Assembly (NCBI GenBank): GCA_049999725.1
Contig: JBNGIS010033907.1
Span: forward strand, 1 to 21,329
Reading direction: 5' to 3'
DNA length: 21,329 nucleotides
From: Haplomitrium mnioides
Lineage: Eukaryota > Marchantiophyta > Haplomitriopsida > Calobryales
The notes under the pieces were generated by a model. That model was not told the origin of the DNA and did no database searches. It worked only from the letters and a program-made list of their open reading frames with translations. Both the position numbers and the translations under genes were made by a program. Below, piece after piece: positions 1-9,137 of this stretch (position 1 is the first letter of the stretch; every line of letters begins with the position of its first letter).

Positions 1-572
1 CTGAGAAGCTTGAGTATCTACAGTTGCTAATGAATCATGTCGGACCTTTAAGTCCTTGAAATAGCAGCAAAATCATCAATGCACTCGCTATACTAGGAGG
101 AACATGTTCTTTATGAACATAGACAATTTGTGACTTTGTGATGTTTGATAACAAGATGCCATCGTCAAAACTCTTTGAGGAATATAGATAGACAATCGTT
201 CATGATATTCTACTGCAACACAATTTTGTATTAATCTAATGACACAAACTAAGCATGTGTCAGACCTAGAGCAAAGGTCTAAAATCCAATCTTGCTCAAA
301 AGACCAATGATCAATGAAAAAATTATAAAGAGCATATGGCTTCTGGTAAATATTTACATGAGAATCATCTCTTAGATGTTATAGATTTGCAAAAAACTAT
401 GGGGCATCTAAACACACTATGCATAATCTGGCAAGGGCAACCAATTGCATTTTTTGATTGCGGATTAAACAACTTTATATTGGGCTTTTCCTCATTTGTG
501 GAGTAGCCTATTGTACAATACTTGTGAGCAAAGGTAATTTGGCATCTCAGTATGTGTTAACAAAGTCAAAAA
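1..572. other. AT-rich sequence with no identifiable gene
   Basis: Both strands are interrupted by frequent stops and I recognise no domain. There is no resemblance to the first ~145 bases of the copia LTR at 15327-15471, although the sequence from 573 onward does match the end of that LTR. This stretch is therefore either unrelated flanking DNA or an LTR part too altered to recognise by eye. Confidence 0.5.
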
Positions 573-693
573 GATACTGAACATTGAAGTAAGAGAAGGG
601 AAGGAGAGGAAGAGTTTCATGATTCATATCATATACTTGTTGATCTTATGTTTTCACATTCTTCCATTAGTTGTATGAGCTTCATATTCAACA
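573..693 (+). repeat. Copia LTR fragment (3' end of an LTR)
   Basis: This stretch aligns with 15472-15588, the last ~117 bases of the copia 3' LTR. The match begins around GATAC...CATTGA, runs through a purine-rich GAGGAAGAG block, and is nearly exact over the following ~80 bases (TTTCATGATTCAT, ACTTGTTGATCTTATG, CACATTCTTCCATTAG). By eye there are about six differences in the last ~90 bases. It ends in CA, as an LTR should, and a PBS-like motif follows, so it looks like the 3' part of a 5' LTR rather than a 3' LTR. The first ~145 bases of the LTR are not recognisable upstream. It may belong to the copia element at 10308-15588 or to another copy of the family. Confidence 0.75.
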
Positions 694-695
694 CA

Positions 696-707
696 TTATC
701 AGCACGA
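696..707 (+). other. Candidate primer-binding site of the copia LTR fragment
   Basis: The motif TTATCAGCACGA lies two bases after the CA end of the LTR fragment. From memory, the same motif follows the 5' LTR in a family of plant copia elements whose Gag resembles the one at 10308. I cannot assign the priming tRNA from the sequence. A T-rich run at about 724-734 and a pyrimidine-rich leader-like region follow. Confidence 0.45.
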
Positions 708-2073
708 CCCTAGCTCAATTATATTTTTTTTTTTCGAAATCACCTTCAATGTTCTTCCCATGAGCTACACACAGATTTTTCTTTCCAAATCTATCTAGAA
801 ATCTCATTTTTCTTCCCTATATACTTTAATCTATTCAAATCTTAACTTTCCTTCATCTATCTATTTTATATAATATAATAATATATTTTAATATTCATTC
901 AAGAACATATACAGCAAACAGAGTGAAGAGTTAAAAGATTTGAAGTTTTTCAGAAGAGGATCAATCCCATTTTTTGACATTCTATGTTCGATTCGAAGCA
1001 GAAGTGGATTTGCCATTGGATTGCGATTACTTCCATGTAAAAATTTCCAGTACATTTCTCAAGAATCAAATGCAAGGATGTAATTCATCAATCTAAAGGC
1101 AAGCTTAGTTTTTCATTAGGTTGATTCGATTCAACAAGCAGGAGTTGTTCATTCAATCTAAGCAGAAAGGACATCGATTGAAGTCGACTCATCGAATTTC
1201 ATTTGTAGAAAACAAATCCCATTGCATATTGTTGTTTGTAAAGCCTTGCAAATGAATCAAAATAGATCTTGAAGTAGATCGAACAAATTTACTTGTGGAA
1301 GGATTGTTCAAGTGGATAGGAACATTTTGCAAAGCATTGAATATTGTAGAAGGCCGATTGTTCATGAACGATTGATTAAATTTGATGAAGAACTCATCAA
1401 ATCTCACATAATCGATCAAGATGTGAATAAACGTTCAACAAAAGAGCTTGAAGGTCAAAAATGAAATAAATCACAATTTCGGCACCTCTTGAAGTGTCAA
1501 GTTGAAAGTTTGAAAAGATTTCAATTGGAGTTTTTTGAAAGTTTGACATCTGAGCTTTGAATCAATGATACACCATCCTTTCGGCAAAAGTTTGACAATG
1601 GGATACATCTGAGTATTCTGAAAGTTCAACAACTTGGCATTTCATATCTGTACGGAAACATCGACATATCATTGTTTTGGCAAACGTTTTTCAAGTGCTT
1701 TGAAAGTTCAAAAGTTTTGCTCGATGAATTTGGAAAGTTTGAAAGAGCTTCTATATGTGCATATTGGCGATATATCCATATTTTGGAGGAAATACTTATT
1801 TGTTATTGAAAGTTAAAAATGGATTCGAAGTAAAAGCCAAAAGTTCGAAGAAAAGAAGGAAAACTCAATGGCAAAATGGAGACATATTAACTTTTTGGTA
1901 AAAATCATAAAATATTGAAAGTTCAAAACTGCTACTTTGGTATTTCCTGAAAGTTCAAAAAGAAGAGGAACTTGCAGCGTTGAAACAGTGATAATTCACT
2001 ATTTCGATAATTTGCAAAGAAAAAAAAAATTTGTATAAAACTATTCTAAGCTCGGAGGGTAAGCTGTCTTTAA
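708..2073. other. Non-coding AT-rich stretch, leader-like at first
   Basis: The first ~200 bases are pyrimidine- and T-rich, as in a retrotransposon leader, but no gag start or copia coding sequence follows here. Short open frames exist (for example 1634-1816 plus and 1189-1419 minus), but they have no recognisable motifs and sit among dense stops. The part from about 1500 to 1985 holds scattered copies of a GAAAGTT motif, listed separately. Confidence 0.5.
1501..1985. repeat. Scattered degenerate GAAAGTT-motif repeats
   Basis: About ten copies of a motif close to TGAAAGTTYRAAA occur at irregular spacing, for example near 1503, 1538, 1584, 1620, 1700, 1735, 1805, 1916 and 1949. Spacing is roughly 30-100 bases, so it is not a clean tandem array. 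It may be a worn-out satellite or simply low-complexity sequence. Confidence 0.4.
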
Positions 2074-2390
2074 TTTTTTCGACCTATCACTAAGCACCAT
2101 GTGTCATCTACCTTTACTACGAGAGGTTCAACCCCACTCGGAGATGTAGGGGGTGAGGTAATCATTATTGATGGTGACCTTGAGTATGAGATATATATAC
2201 ATCAACCAGCTTTTGAGACTTCACTTATGGGACTAAGTGAAGGTCCTTGGTGAAATGACAAGTGGTTTGGATACCATATCTATTTACCAAAGCTCGAGAT
2301 TCATCCTTGAAGCTATTAAGTCACCCGAACCTACGAGATCTTTGTGGAACGAGCGCTAAGTCTCTACCCAAGCACAAAATTACTCCCGAA
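2074..2390 (+). pseudogene. Decayed coding fragment split by the LTR element
   Basis: I do not recognise the protein. One frame from 2074 reads as ordinary protein-like sequence (GGEVIIIDGDLEYEIYIHQP, then WFGYHIYLPKLEIHP, then YEIFVERALSLYPSTKLLP) with in-frame stops at about 2251 (TGA), 2308 (TGA) and 2317 (TAA). The frame continues right up to the element boundary at 2391. Removing the insertion and one TSD copy joins it in frame to 9106-9137 (NLTEPNFSS), just before GTGAGT, a consensus plant splice donor. This suggests an old exon, or part of another element, that was broken by the insertion. Family and gene identity are unknown; the coding call rests on composition and frame continuity only. 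Confidence 0.4.
2386..2390. repeat. Left target-site duplication of the nested element
   Basis: CCGAA directly precedes the TG of the left LTR. It matches CTGAA directly after the CA of the right LTR (9106-9110) except for one C-to-T change at a CpG, the most frequent mutation in methylated plant repeats. Confidence 0.75.
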
Positions 2391-3770
2391 TGTCATGCCC
2401 CTCTCTCTTGGCTTAACTCAAATAGAGCTTATTCCAACAGAAGAGGCGCAACACGGTTCAACAAGGCCTTTTATAAGACAGCCCCGGTCCATGTTTTATC
2501 TCTTGCATGTACTGAATGGCCGTGAGCTTCTTAGCAGCGCGATTACTTCACATCAAATCTACACTCCGTTGTCCTCTCTTTCTCTCCACACACACCCCCA
2601 AGCCAAAATAGGACCTACTCAGACCTTGTCACTCATTCTTGCACTGAGGCTACTTGCAATCATTCACATCTTTGCCATTTCAGAGGGAAAAATACATACA
2701 GGACTACACCTACAAACTTCAATGCAAACTCTACACTAAATCTACACAAGGCCATCTACTCCAGCACCTGAACTTCCTTCTCTGCAGATCTACAGGTTCT
2801 CTAACTCCTACTCAAAATGATGCCCACGGCTATAGACATATCTACATTATTTACTCAACAGAAGTGTAGAATGCCACGAACCAGCAACTTCCGATACCAC
2901 CCGAGTCTCCTCCACGACACTTCACACTTCAGCTTGCCCACTCACACACGCATTCACCAGCTAGTTTATACCCTCCGTCGTAGAGGGGCTTGGATTCACT
3001 TCCGCAAGCTTGGAAGAGGTCAGCTTAACTTCCACCTCTGGAAGGCAGTCCTCACAACTACTGGACACACTCCACCATATCTCGACCGGGTCTTCTCCGC
3101 AGTACGTGGGCACTAACGCAGCCCCCCTTTGCCTTCGATCTCTTTCTGAAATGGTAACAACAACACCCTTCTAATGCCACTGGGCAGAATCCCTAGTGCA
3201 ATCCCGACTCACGAGCCCAGGTCGAATGCACTTGCTTCTCCCTTCAATAACAATCCACCTCTGAACGCTGGTCCACCTCTAGAATGGGTTCACCTGGATC
3301 ACCCGAGTCTCTAGAGCTTCTTGCTCAACGATTCTCGGCACCCCTCCAGTCCACCTCCACTTCTTTGACCCCCGAACGCAAGTCCACTTGCTACACTCAA
3401 CGGATTGCAGATCACACTCCCCGTCCCTCGCTATCCTCTTGCACCAGAGTTTCAATCACACCTTCAATCTCATTCTCAACCTCTTAGATTCGGAATGTCC
3501 CTCACAATACATCTGTCCACGCAATCGTACACGTTCACGCTTCGTGCCTCTTGCTGCTCCTCTCAAGACTTAGAACTCGATCTCCTTGTGTGCGCCCTCA
3601 CGATTGCGTGTGCACTTCTTTTCTCCCCCGTCTTCCCGCGCTCCCCTACGGTGGTAGGTGGTGAGATGACTTCCCGTGGCGACACCTGTCTCAACCAACT
3701 CCGAAGCCAACAGCAGGTTCCAAGGTTTCCCGAGGTCTGGTCTGTAGTTTTCCACAAACTAACCAGTTCA

Positions 3771-3972
3771 AAGATTCCCGCGGAACTGAGTCCGAAGATT
3801 CTTGTGGATTCGAGTCCGAAGATCCCCGCGGAACCGAGTCCGAAGAATCCCGCAGAATCGAGTCTGAAGAATTCAACAGAGCCGAGTCTGAAGAATCCCG
3901 CGAAACCAAGTTTGAAGATCTATGTGGATCCGATCCAAAGAATCCCTCAGACCCTGAGTCCGAAGTTGACTT
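3771..3972. repeat. 24-bp tandem array in left LTR
   Basis: About eight consecutive 24-bp units start at 3781, consensus near CGGAACCGAGTCCGAAGAAT + CCCG, with a partial unit before. The period is a multiple of three, so both strands stay open and translate as octapeptide repeats such as SPKIPAEP; this is a by-product of the repeat and not evidence of a gene. In element orientation it lies upstream of the TATA candidate, in the U3 part, where repeated enhancer-like units are common. Confidence 0.85.
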
Positions 3973-4029
3973 TTCCTCCGATGCCGTCGTCCGACACCGT
4001 CTTCAACCTAGAAGTTGGACCGCTGCTTT

Positions 4030-4494
4030 GACCTTGATCCGTAGTTGACCGCGAACCCAAGTCCAAAGAATCCAACAGATTGGTGAGTCCGAAGGATCCC
4101 TCGGACCCTGAGTTCCGAGGTTGACTTTTCTTCCATGGCCGTCGTCCGACGTTGTCTTCAACCGAAAAGCTTCACCGCTGCATTGACCTTGATCTGTAGT
4201 TGATAGCGAACCCAAGTCCAAAGAATCCAACGGACTGGTGAGTCTGAAGGATCCCTCGAACCTTGAGTTCCAAGGTTGACTTTTCCTCCGTGGCCGCTGT
4301 GCGACGTCATCTTCAACCGAGAAGCTTGATCGCCACTTTGACCTTGATCCGTAGTTGACCATGGACCCAAGTCCAAAGAATCCAACAGACCGGTGAGTCC
4401 GAAGGATCCCTTGGACTCTGAGTTCCGAGGTTGACTTTTCCTCCGTGGTCGCCGTCCAATGTCGTCTTCAACCGAGAAGCTTGACCGCCACATT
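4030..4494. repeat. 155-bp tandem repeat, three units, left LTR
   Basis: Units begin with GACCTTGATC at 4030, 4185 and 4340, and the start of a fourth lies at 4495, giving an exact 155-bp period. Each unit contains two or three copies of the AGTCC(A/G)AAG core of the 24-bp repeat plus a TTGACTTTTC block and a CGTCTTCAACC block, so the longer unit seems built from the shorter one. Confidence 0.85.
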
Positions 4495-4529
4495 GACCTT
4501 GCATCCGATGTTTGACTGAAGAGCTCCGC

Positions 4530-4622
4530 TGATCCGAGTCCAAAGGACTTCGAGGATCCGAATCTGAAGCACTTCGAGGATCTGAATTTGAAGGACTTCG
4601 CGGATCCGAATCCAAAGGATCA
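4530..4622. repeat. Second 24-bp array, found only in left LTR
   Basis: Nearly four units of consensus GATCCGAATCCAAAGGACTT + CGAG occur in a row. The right LTR has no counterpart because its deletion spans this part. On the minus strand it reads as the octapeptide repeat DPRSPSNS, again a consequence of the 24-bp period. Confidence 0.8.
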
Positions 4623-4974
4623 TTTATGATGCAGAATTTCCACTTACCTGTGGTCCCTTCCATCTACTGTCGGCCTTTGATTTCCATCCCGTGCCCCTGG
4701 TCCTCCTCGTCCGGTCCCTGATCTTCCTTCGCTTCCGATGTCACTCTTCTTCCCACTTCTCTGCTTATTACCTCTAGTGAGTGTTCTGCTCTTCCTTGCC
4801 CTAGTCTCGATTCCTGCCTTTCACTGATGCTTGCATGACCTCTTTCGCTTGCCCCCGATCTAGAGTACCTTGATGCCTCTCGTGTATCCCCACGCCTTAG
4901 AAGTCGAGAATTGCCCTGCCGATGCTTCCAATTCCTTCAATTTTTTTAGTAGTACCCCAATTCGTCGGCTGACA

Positions 4975-4986
4975 TGACTCCCCTTC
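4975..4986 (-). other. Candidate polypurine tract
   Basis: On the minus strand the bases just before the left LTR read GAAGGGGAGTCA and then the LTR start TGTCAGCC. A purine run next to the 3' LTR is where plus-strand DNA synthesis is primed in LTR retrotransposons, and its position fits the minus orientation of the element. Confidence 0.65.
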
Positions 4987-5182
4987 GAATTGCAAAGCGA
5001 CCTCGCGAGCACCTTCTTCCATTCCGCTCTGCTAGTTGGGCATCTAGAGGTGAACTCACACAACAAAACTAACAACTACTAGAAAGCACTCACAGAATAA
5101 ACACACACCCTTGTACATAGTCAAACTTCATATTCTTTCTTGGGTCCCACGAAAAAATTGAGTCTGTATTTTCTTGATCATG

Positions 5183-6711
5183 CTATGTACCCGATCTTAG
5201 CAACACCATATCTCGTTGCCTTTCCTTCCCTTCCTTCAGGCCACTCTGCTGACCCTCTTCCTTCAGCCTTGGACTACTCACACTATACACACCCTCGGCA
5301 GAAACGATAAAACAAGAAAAATCTGAAGAACTATACACAGCGCTATGAAGAATAAACTTATGTACAATGTGGGTTATTGGTGGGTGGCTGGGCAACTTCT
5401 TTTCTGCTTTGGCAAGATCTTTGGGGTGGTCTAAGGTGGGCCCCTCCTCTTTTGCAAGAGGAGGCTTTGCTTCCGATGAATTCAAGTCCTCTAGGCTGCG
5501 ACCTTCCAATTGGGGTGGCCCCCACTCCTCCACTTGAGGAAGTTCTAATCTAGCTGCATTCTCATGTTGATCTTTTGGACTACCCTCTATTGGATACGGC
5601 GGTGCCCACTCCCCTTCTAGCTCTGGTCCAATCCTTCTAAGGTCCTCTGATAAATGCACGGGTTCCTTCCCTTCTAGTTGAGCTCCTTCCGCTTCAGCCC
5701 AAATGATGCAAGGAGTAGGTGTCTGTGCCTTTGTCGTGGATGCTTCCACCTCCCATAGCTCATTTGGATCTTCTAGCAATTGCTGCTCCGAGACATCCTG
5801 CAGAGTCTCTTCGGCTGCCCTCTCCTCCTCTGTCTCCTCCAAGGCCTCAGTCATTTCTCTCCCCTCTTCTTGATGCGTCTGACAAAACCAGGTGGGACCT
5901 TCCTCTTCAGAGTTAGAATCACTATGGAAGGGCAGCACTTGAGTCGTAGCTTTCTTGGCCTTTCGCCCCTTTGTTTTGCTTCCCTTGCGGTGGGTGTGTC
6001 GATCCTTCCGATCTTTGATTCCCTTCTTGAGCTTGCCCAGTTGGTAGGACTTGGACCATGATCTGGCTACCATGCCACCACCCGATAACAATCATCTGAT
6101 CCCGAGGTCTCCCAATCTGGTAGTGCTACTTCCTCTTCTCCGTATTGGAAACGCACTGTAGCTAGTTGACTATAATCTTGTCTCTATGGTTCAGAACAGT
6201 TGATTGACACATGTCATGGCTGCCCACAATTCCAGCAAATCATGATGATTGTTTTCGGTGACTTGTTCGTGGCCCATCCCTCTGCTTGTCTAGACTCCAT
6301 ACCCAAGGGTGCTCCTCGGAGGGGACCTGACCCTCCTACTACCTCCGGAGCAATTTCCATAAGGAGTTCGTGCATTTCCTCTATCCTTGATGTTAACTCC
6401 GCTATATGAGCTTCCCTCTCTTTAGTAGCCTTCTTGCTCTTCTTCTCTTTTTTCTTTTTCTTCCTTCGTGAAGAGCTGTCATCATCATAGCTGCTACTAT
6501 CGGAGTCATCGTCTCCTTTAGAAGTGGATGCAAAGCTCTCCTCATTGCTGCATGAACTGTCAAAAGAGTACTCTGACACATACTTAGCCCTTCGTTTCCT
6601 TTGTGAGCAGGTACGGCCCATCCCTGCAATAAGATGGGACAACTTTTACTCCTTTGGAGGACTTGTACTTGCATTGCCAAGAAGTCTTGGAGAAGGTACC
6701 ATGTTAGCCAT
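5183..6711 (-). pseudogene. gag: Broken gag-like zinc-knuckle ORF with acidic tail
   Basis: This is the only coding content of the nested element. It is read from ATG at 6711-6709 (MANMVPSP...), about 190 bases after the primer-binding candidate. The order is: a stop (TAA, codon 22); a Ser/Asp-rich patch; a Lys/Arg block (RRKKKKKEKKSKK); a short coiled-coil-like stretch (IAELTSRIEEMHELLMEI); a CX2CX4HX4C knuckle at 6237-6196 (CWNCGQP, stop, HVSINC); and a TAG at 6186-6184. After a frameshift near 6070 comes a ~290-residue Glu/Pro-rich tail ending LLRSGT at 5183. No retrotransposon capsid domain is visible before the knuckle, and no D[ST]G protease or RT follows it. The knuckle is family knowledge for nucleic-acid binding in Gag; calling this a reduced Gag is inference. 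Confidence 0.7.
6196..6237 (-). other. CCHC zinc knuckle with an in-frame stop
   Basis: The codons give C-W-N-C-G-Q-P-stop-H-V-S-I-N-C, an exact CX2CX4HX4C spacing in which the residue before His is replaced by TGA (6216-6214). A single change from GGA or CGA would explain it. All four metal ligands are preserved. Confidence 0.8.
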
Positions 6712-6898
6712 CACTACAATAGACACAGACAACTCCACCCACATATCAACGCCCTTCTCACCGCTTGTCACAACTGGTTCACAACCGGATGCTCTGTTTT
6801 TCGCAGCTTCTCACCCTTGCTCTTATGCGCCCTTCAGGTCCTCTATACAAAAGAAAATACTTGGTCCTGGGTTGGTCTCAGGTTCTTACGAACCTTTT

Positions 6899-6915
6899 CC
6901 CTCCTTCTAGCGCCA
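6899..6915 (-). other. Candidate primer-binding site
   Basis: On the minus strand, 8 bases after the LTR end (GGCGTGACA), the sequence reads TGGCGCTAGAAGGAGGG. It begins TGG, the complement of tRNA CCA, and TGGCGC matches the 3' ends of several plant tRNAs. I cannot assign the exact tRNA. The site sets the right LTR as the 5' LTR. Confidence 0.65.
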
Positions 6916-7496
6916 AAAAACTATGTCACGCCCCTCTCTCCTAGCTTAACTCAAATAGAGCTTATTCCAACAGAAGAGGCGTGACATGGTTCAACTGGGC
7001 CTTTTATGAAACGGCCCTGGTCCCTGTTTTATCTCTTGCACGTACTTAATGGTTGCGAGCTTCTTGGCAGCGCGGTTACTTCACACCAAATCTACACTCC
7101 GTTGTCCTCTCTTTCTCTCCACACACACCCCCAAGCCAAAATAGGACTTGCTCAGACCTTGTCACTCATTCTTGCATTGAGACTGCTTGCAATCATTCAC
7201 ATCTCTGCCATTTCAGAGGGAAAAATACATACAGGACTACACCTACAACTTCAATGCAAACTCTACACTGAATCTACACATGGCCAGCTACTCGAGCACT
7301 TGAACTTCCTTCTCTGCAGATCTACATGTTCTCTAACTCCTACTCAAAATGATGCCCACGGGTATAGACGTATCTACACTATTTACTCGATAGAAGTGTA
7401 GAATGCCACGGACCAGCGACTTCCGATATCACCCGAGTCTCCTCCACGACACTTCACACTTCAGCCTGCCCACTCATACCTGCATTCACCAACTAG

Positions 7497-7502
7497 TTTA
7501 TA
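7497..7502 (-). promoter_or_regulatory. TATA-box candidate in the 5' LTR
   Basis: The minus strand reads GGTATAAACTAG, and the same site is kept in the left LTR (2965-2970) despite general divergence. It lies about 1.6 kb into the LTR, downstream of the tandem repeats, which fits a U3/R arrangement. Support is motif and conservation only. Confidence 0.3.
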
Positions 7503-8286
7503 CCCTACGTCGTAGAGGGGCTTGGATTCACTTCCGCAAGCTTGGAAGAGGTCAGCTTAACTTCCACCTCTGGAAGACAGTCTTCACAACTGCTGGACAC
7601 ACTCCACCAGATCTCAACCGGGTCTTCTCCGCAGTATGCAGGCACTAACGCAGCCCCCCTTTGCCTTCGATCTCCTTCTGAAATGGTAACAGCAACACCA
7701 TTCTAATGCCACTAGGCGGAATCCCCGGTGCAATCCCGACTCACGAGCCCAAGTCGAATGCACTTGCTTCTCCCTTCAGTAATAGTTCACCTTTCAACGC
7801 TAGTCCACCTCCAGAATGGGTTTACCTAGATCGCTCGAGTCTCTAGAGCCTCCCGCTCAACAATGCTCAGCGCCCCTCCAGTCCACCTCCATTCCTTTGG
7901 CCCCCGAATGCAAGTCCACTCGTTGCACTCAATGGATTGCAGATCACACTCCCCGTCCCTCGCTATCCCCTTGCACCAGAGTTTCAATCACATCTTCAAT
8001 CTCATTCTCATCCTCTTAGATTCGCAATGTCCCTCACAATGCATCTCTCTACGCAATCATACACATTCACGTTTCGTGCCTCTCGCTGCTCCTCTCAAGA
8101 CTCAGAACTCGATCTCCATGTGTGCGCCCCCGCAATTGCGCATGCACTCCTTTTCTCTCCCGTCTTCCCGCGCTCCCTCGCAGTGGTAGGTGGTGAGATA
8201 ACTTCCCGTAGCGACACCTGTCTCAACTAGCTCTAAAGTCAACAGTAGGTTCTGAGGTTTCTGGAGGTCTGGTTCGCAATTTTTTG

Positions 8287-8502
8287 TGGATTGATGAGTC
8301 CAAAGATTCCCGCGGAACGGAGTCCCAAGATTCCCGTGGAATTGAGTCCAAAGAATCATGCGGAAATGAGTCCAAAGATCCTCGCGGATTTGAGTCCGAA
8401 GAATCCAACAAAACTAAGTTCGAAGAATCTCGCGGAACCGAGTCCAAAGATCTCCGTAGACCCGATCCGAAGAATCCCTTGGACCCTAAGTCCGAAGTTG
8501 AC
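8287..8502. repeat. 24-bp tandem array in right LTR
   Basis: About nine units equivalent to the 3771-3972 array, consensus near CGGAACCGAGTCCAAAGAAT + CCCG. One more unit is countable here than in the left LTR. Many unit-to-unit differences are C/T or G/A. Confidence 0.85.
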
Positions 8503-8561
8503 TTTTCCTTCGATGCCGCTGTCCGACGCTGTCTTCAACCTGGAAGTTAGACCGCCGCTTT

Positions 8562-8835
8562 GACCTTGATCTATAGTTGACCGTGGACCCAAGTCTGAAG
8601 AATCCAATGGACTGGTGAGTCTGAAGGATCTCTTGGACCTTGAGTTCCGAGGTTGACCTTTCCTCCGTGGCTGCTGTTCGACGCCGTCTTCAACCGAGAA
8701 GCTTGACCGCCGCATTGACCTTGATCTGTAGTTGACCGTGGACCCAAGTCCAAAGAATCCAACGGACTTGTGAGTCCGAAGGATCCCTCAGACCCTGAGT
8801 TCCGAGGTTGACTTTTCTTCCATGGCCGTCGTCTG
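8562..8835. repeat. 155-bp repeat, one full and one partial unit, right LTR
   Basis: Units begin GACCTTGATC at 8562 and 8717, keeping the 155-bp period seen in the left LTR. The second unit is cut short at about 8835, where sequence equivalent to about 4708 follows. Confidence 0.8.
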
Positions 8836-9105
8836 ACTCGTCCGGTCCCTAATCTTCCTCCGCTTCCAATGTCGCTCTTCTTCCCACTTCTCTGCTTATT
8901 ACCTTTGGCGAGTGTTCCGTTCTTCCCTACCCTGGTCCTGATTCCTGCCTTTTGCTGATGCTTGCATGACCTCTTTTGCTTGCCCCCAATTTGGAGTGCC
9001 CCGATGAATCTGGTGTATCCCCGCGCCTTAGAAGTCCAGAACTGCCCCGTCGATGCTTCTAATTCCTTCAATTTTTTTAGTAGTGCCCCAATTCGCTGGC
9101 TGACA

Positions 9106-9110
9106 CTGAA
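9106..9110. repeat. Right target-site duplication of the nested element
   Basis: CTGAA follows the terminal CA of the right LTR and pairs with CCGAA at 2386-2390, with one CpG-type transition. Confidence 0.75.
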
Positions 9111-9137
9111 CCTCACTGAACCTAATTTCTCTTCAAC
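9106..9137 (+). pseudogene. Continuation of the split coding fragment
   Basis: Joined to 2390 across the insertion, this reads in frame as NLTEPNFSS and stops at a GTGAGT (9138-9143) that fits a plant 5' splice site. The frame otherwise reaches TGA at 9139. This is the right-hand piece of the feature at 2074-2390. Confidence 0.35.

Larger units (their letters stand above)
2391..4974 (-). repeat. Left LTR (3' LTR in element orientation), 2584 bp
   Basis: It runs from TGTCATGCCC to GGCTGACA and matches 6924-9105 almost throughout. It is about 400 bp longer than the right LTR because it keeps three 155-bp repeat units (4030-4494), a second 24-bp array (4530-4622) and the linker to about 4708, whereas the right LTR jumps from its second 155-bp unit to the equivalent of about 4708. 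A conserved TTTATACC on the plus strand (2965-2972) reads GGTATAAA on the minus strand and is a TATA candidate. Confidence 0.9.
2391..9105 (-). mobile_element. Non-autonomous LTR retrotransposon with gag-like ORF only
   Basis: Two long direct repeats begin TGTCA(C/T)GCCCC and end GGCTGACA, and are flanked by a 5-bp duplication. Orientation is minus: a TGGCGC-type primer-binding candidate sits 8 bases inside the right LTR, a purine tract sits against the left LTR, and the only coding region (gag-like, zinc knuckle) reads on the minus strand. The 1949-bp interior has no protease, RT, RNase H or integrase motif. LTRs longer than the interior recall LARD or TR-GAG type elements. By eye there are about 21 differences, mostly transitions, in the first ~185 aligned LTR bases, so the insertion is old. 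The knuckle suggests a Ty3/gypsy partner, which is inference. The element is visibly richer in GC than its flanks. Confidence 0.9.
6924..9105 (-). repeat. Right LTR (5' LTR in element orientation), 2182 bp
   Basis: It runs from TGTCACGCCC to GGCTGACA and aligns with 2391-4974. It contains its own 24-bp array (8287-8502) and a shorter 155-bp array (8562-8835). Relative to the left LTR it joins CGTCGTCTGAC at about 8834 straight to CTCGTCCGGTCCC, skipping the remaining repeats and linker. In element orientation the repeats are 270-820 bases from the LTR start. Confidence 0.9.

Noticed and set aside
3781-3972. Regular 24-bp units considered as a CRISPR array
   Set aside because: Units are directly contiguous with no spacers, sit in a retrotransposon LTR of plant type, and vary along their whole length.
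2262-4031. Several plus- and minus-strand open frames of 60-208 codons inside the left LTR
   Set aside because: They lie in an LTR, have equivalents in the right LTR with different breaks, and stay open mainly because the 24-bp repeat is a multiple of three. No domain is recognisable.
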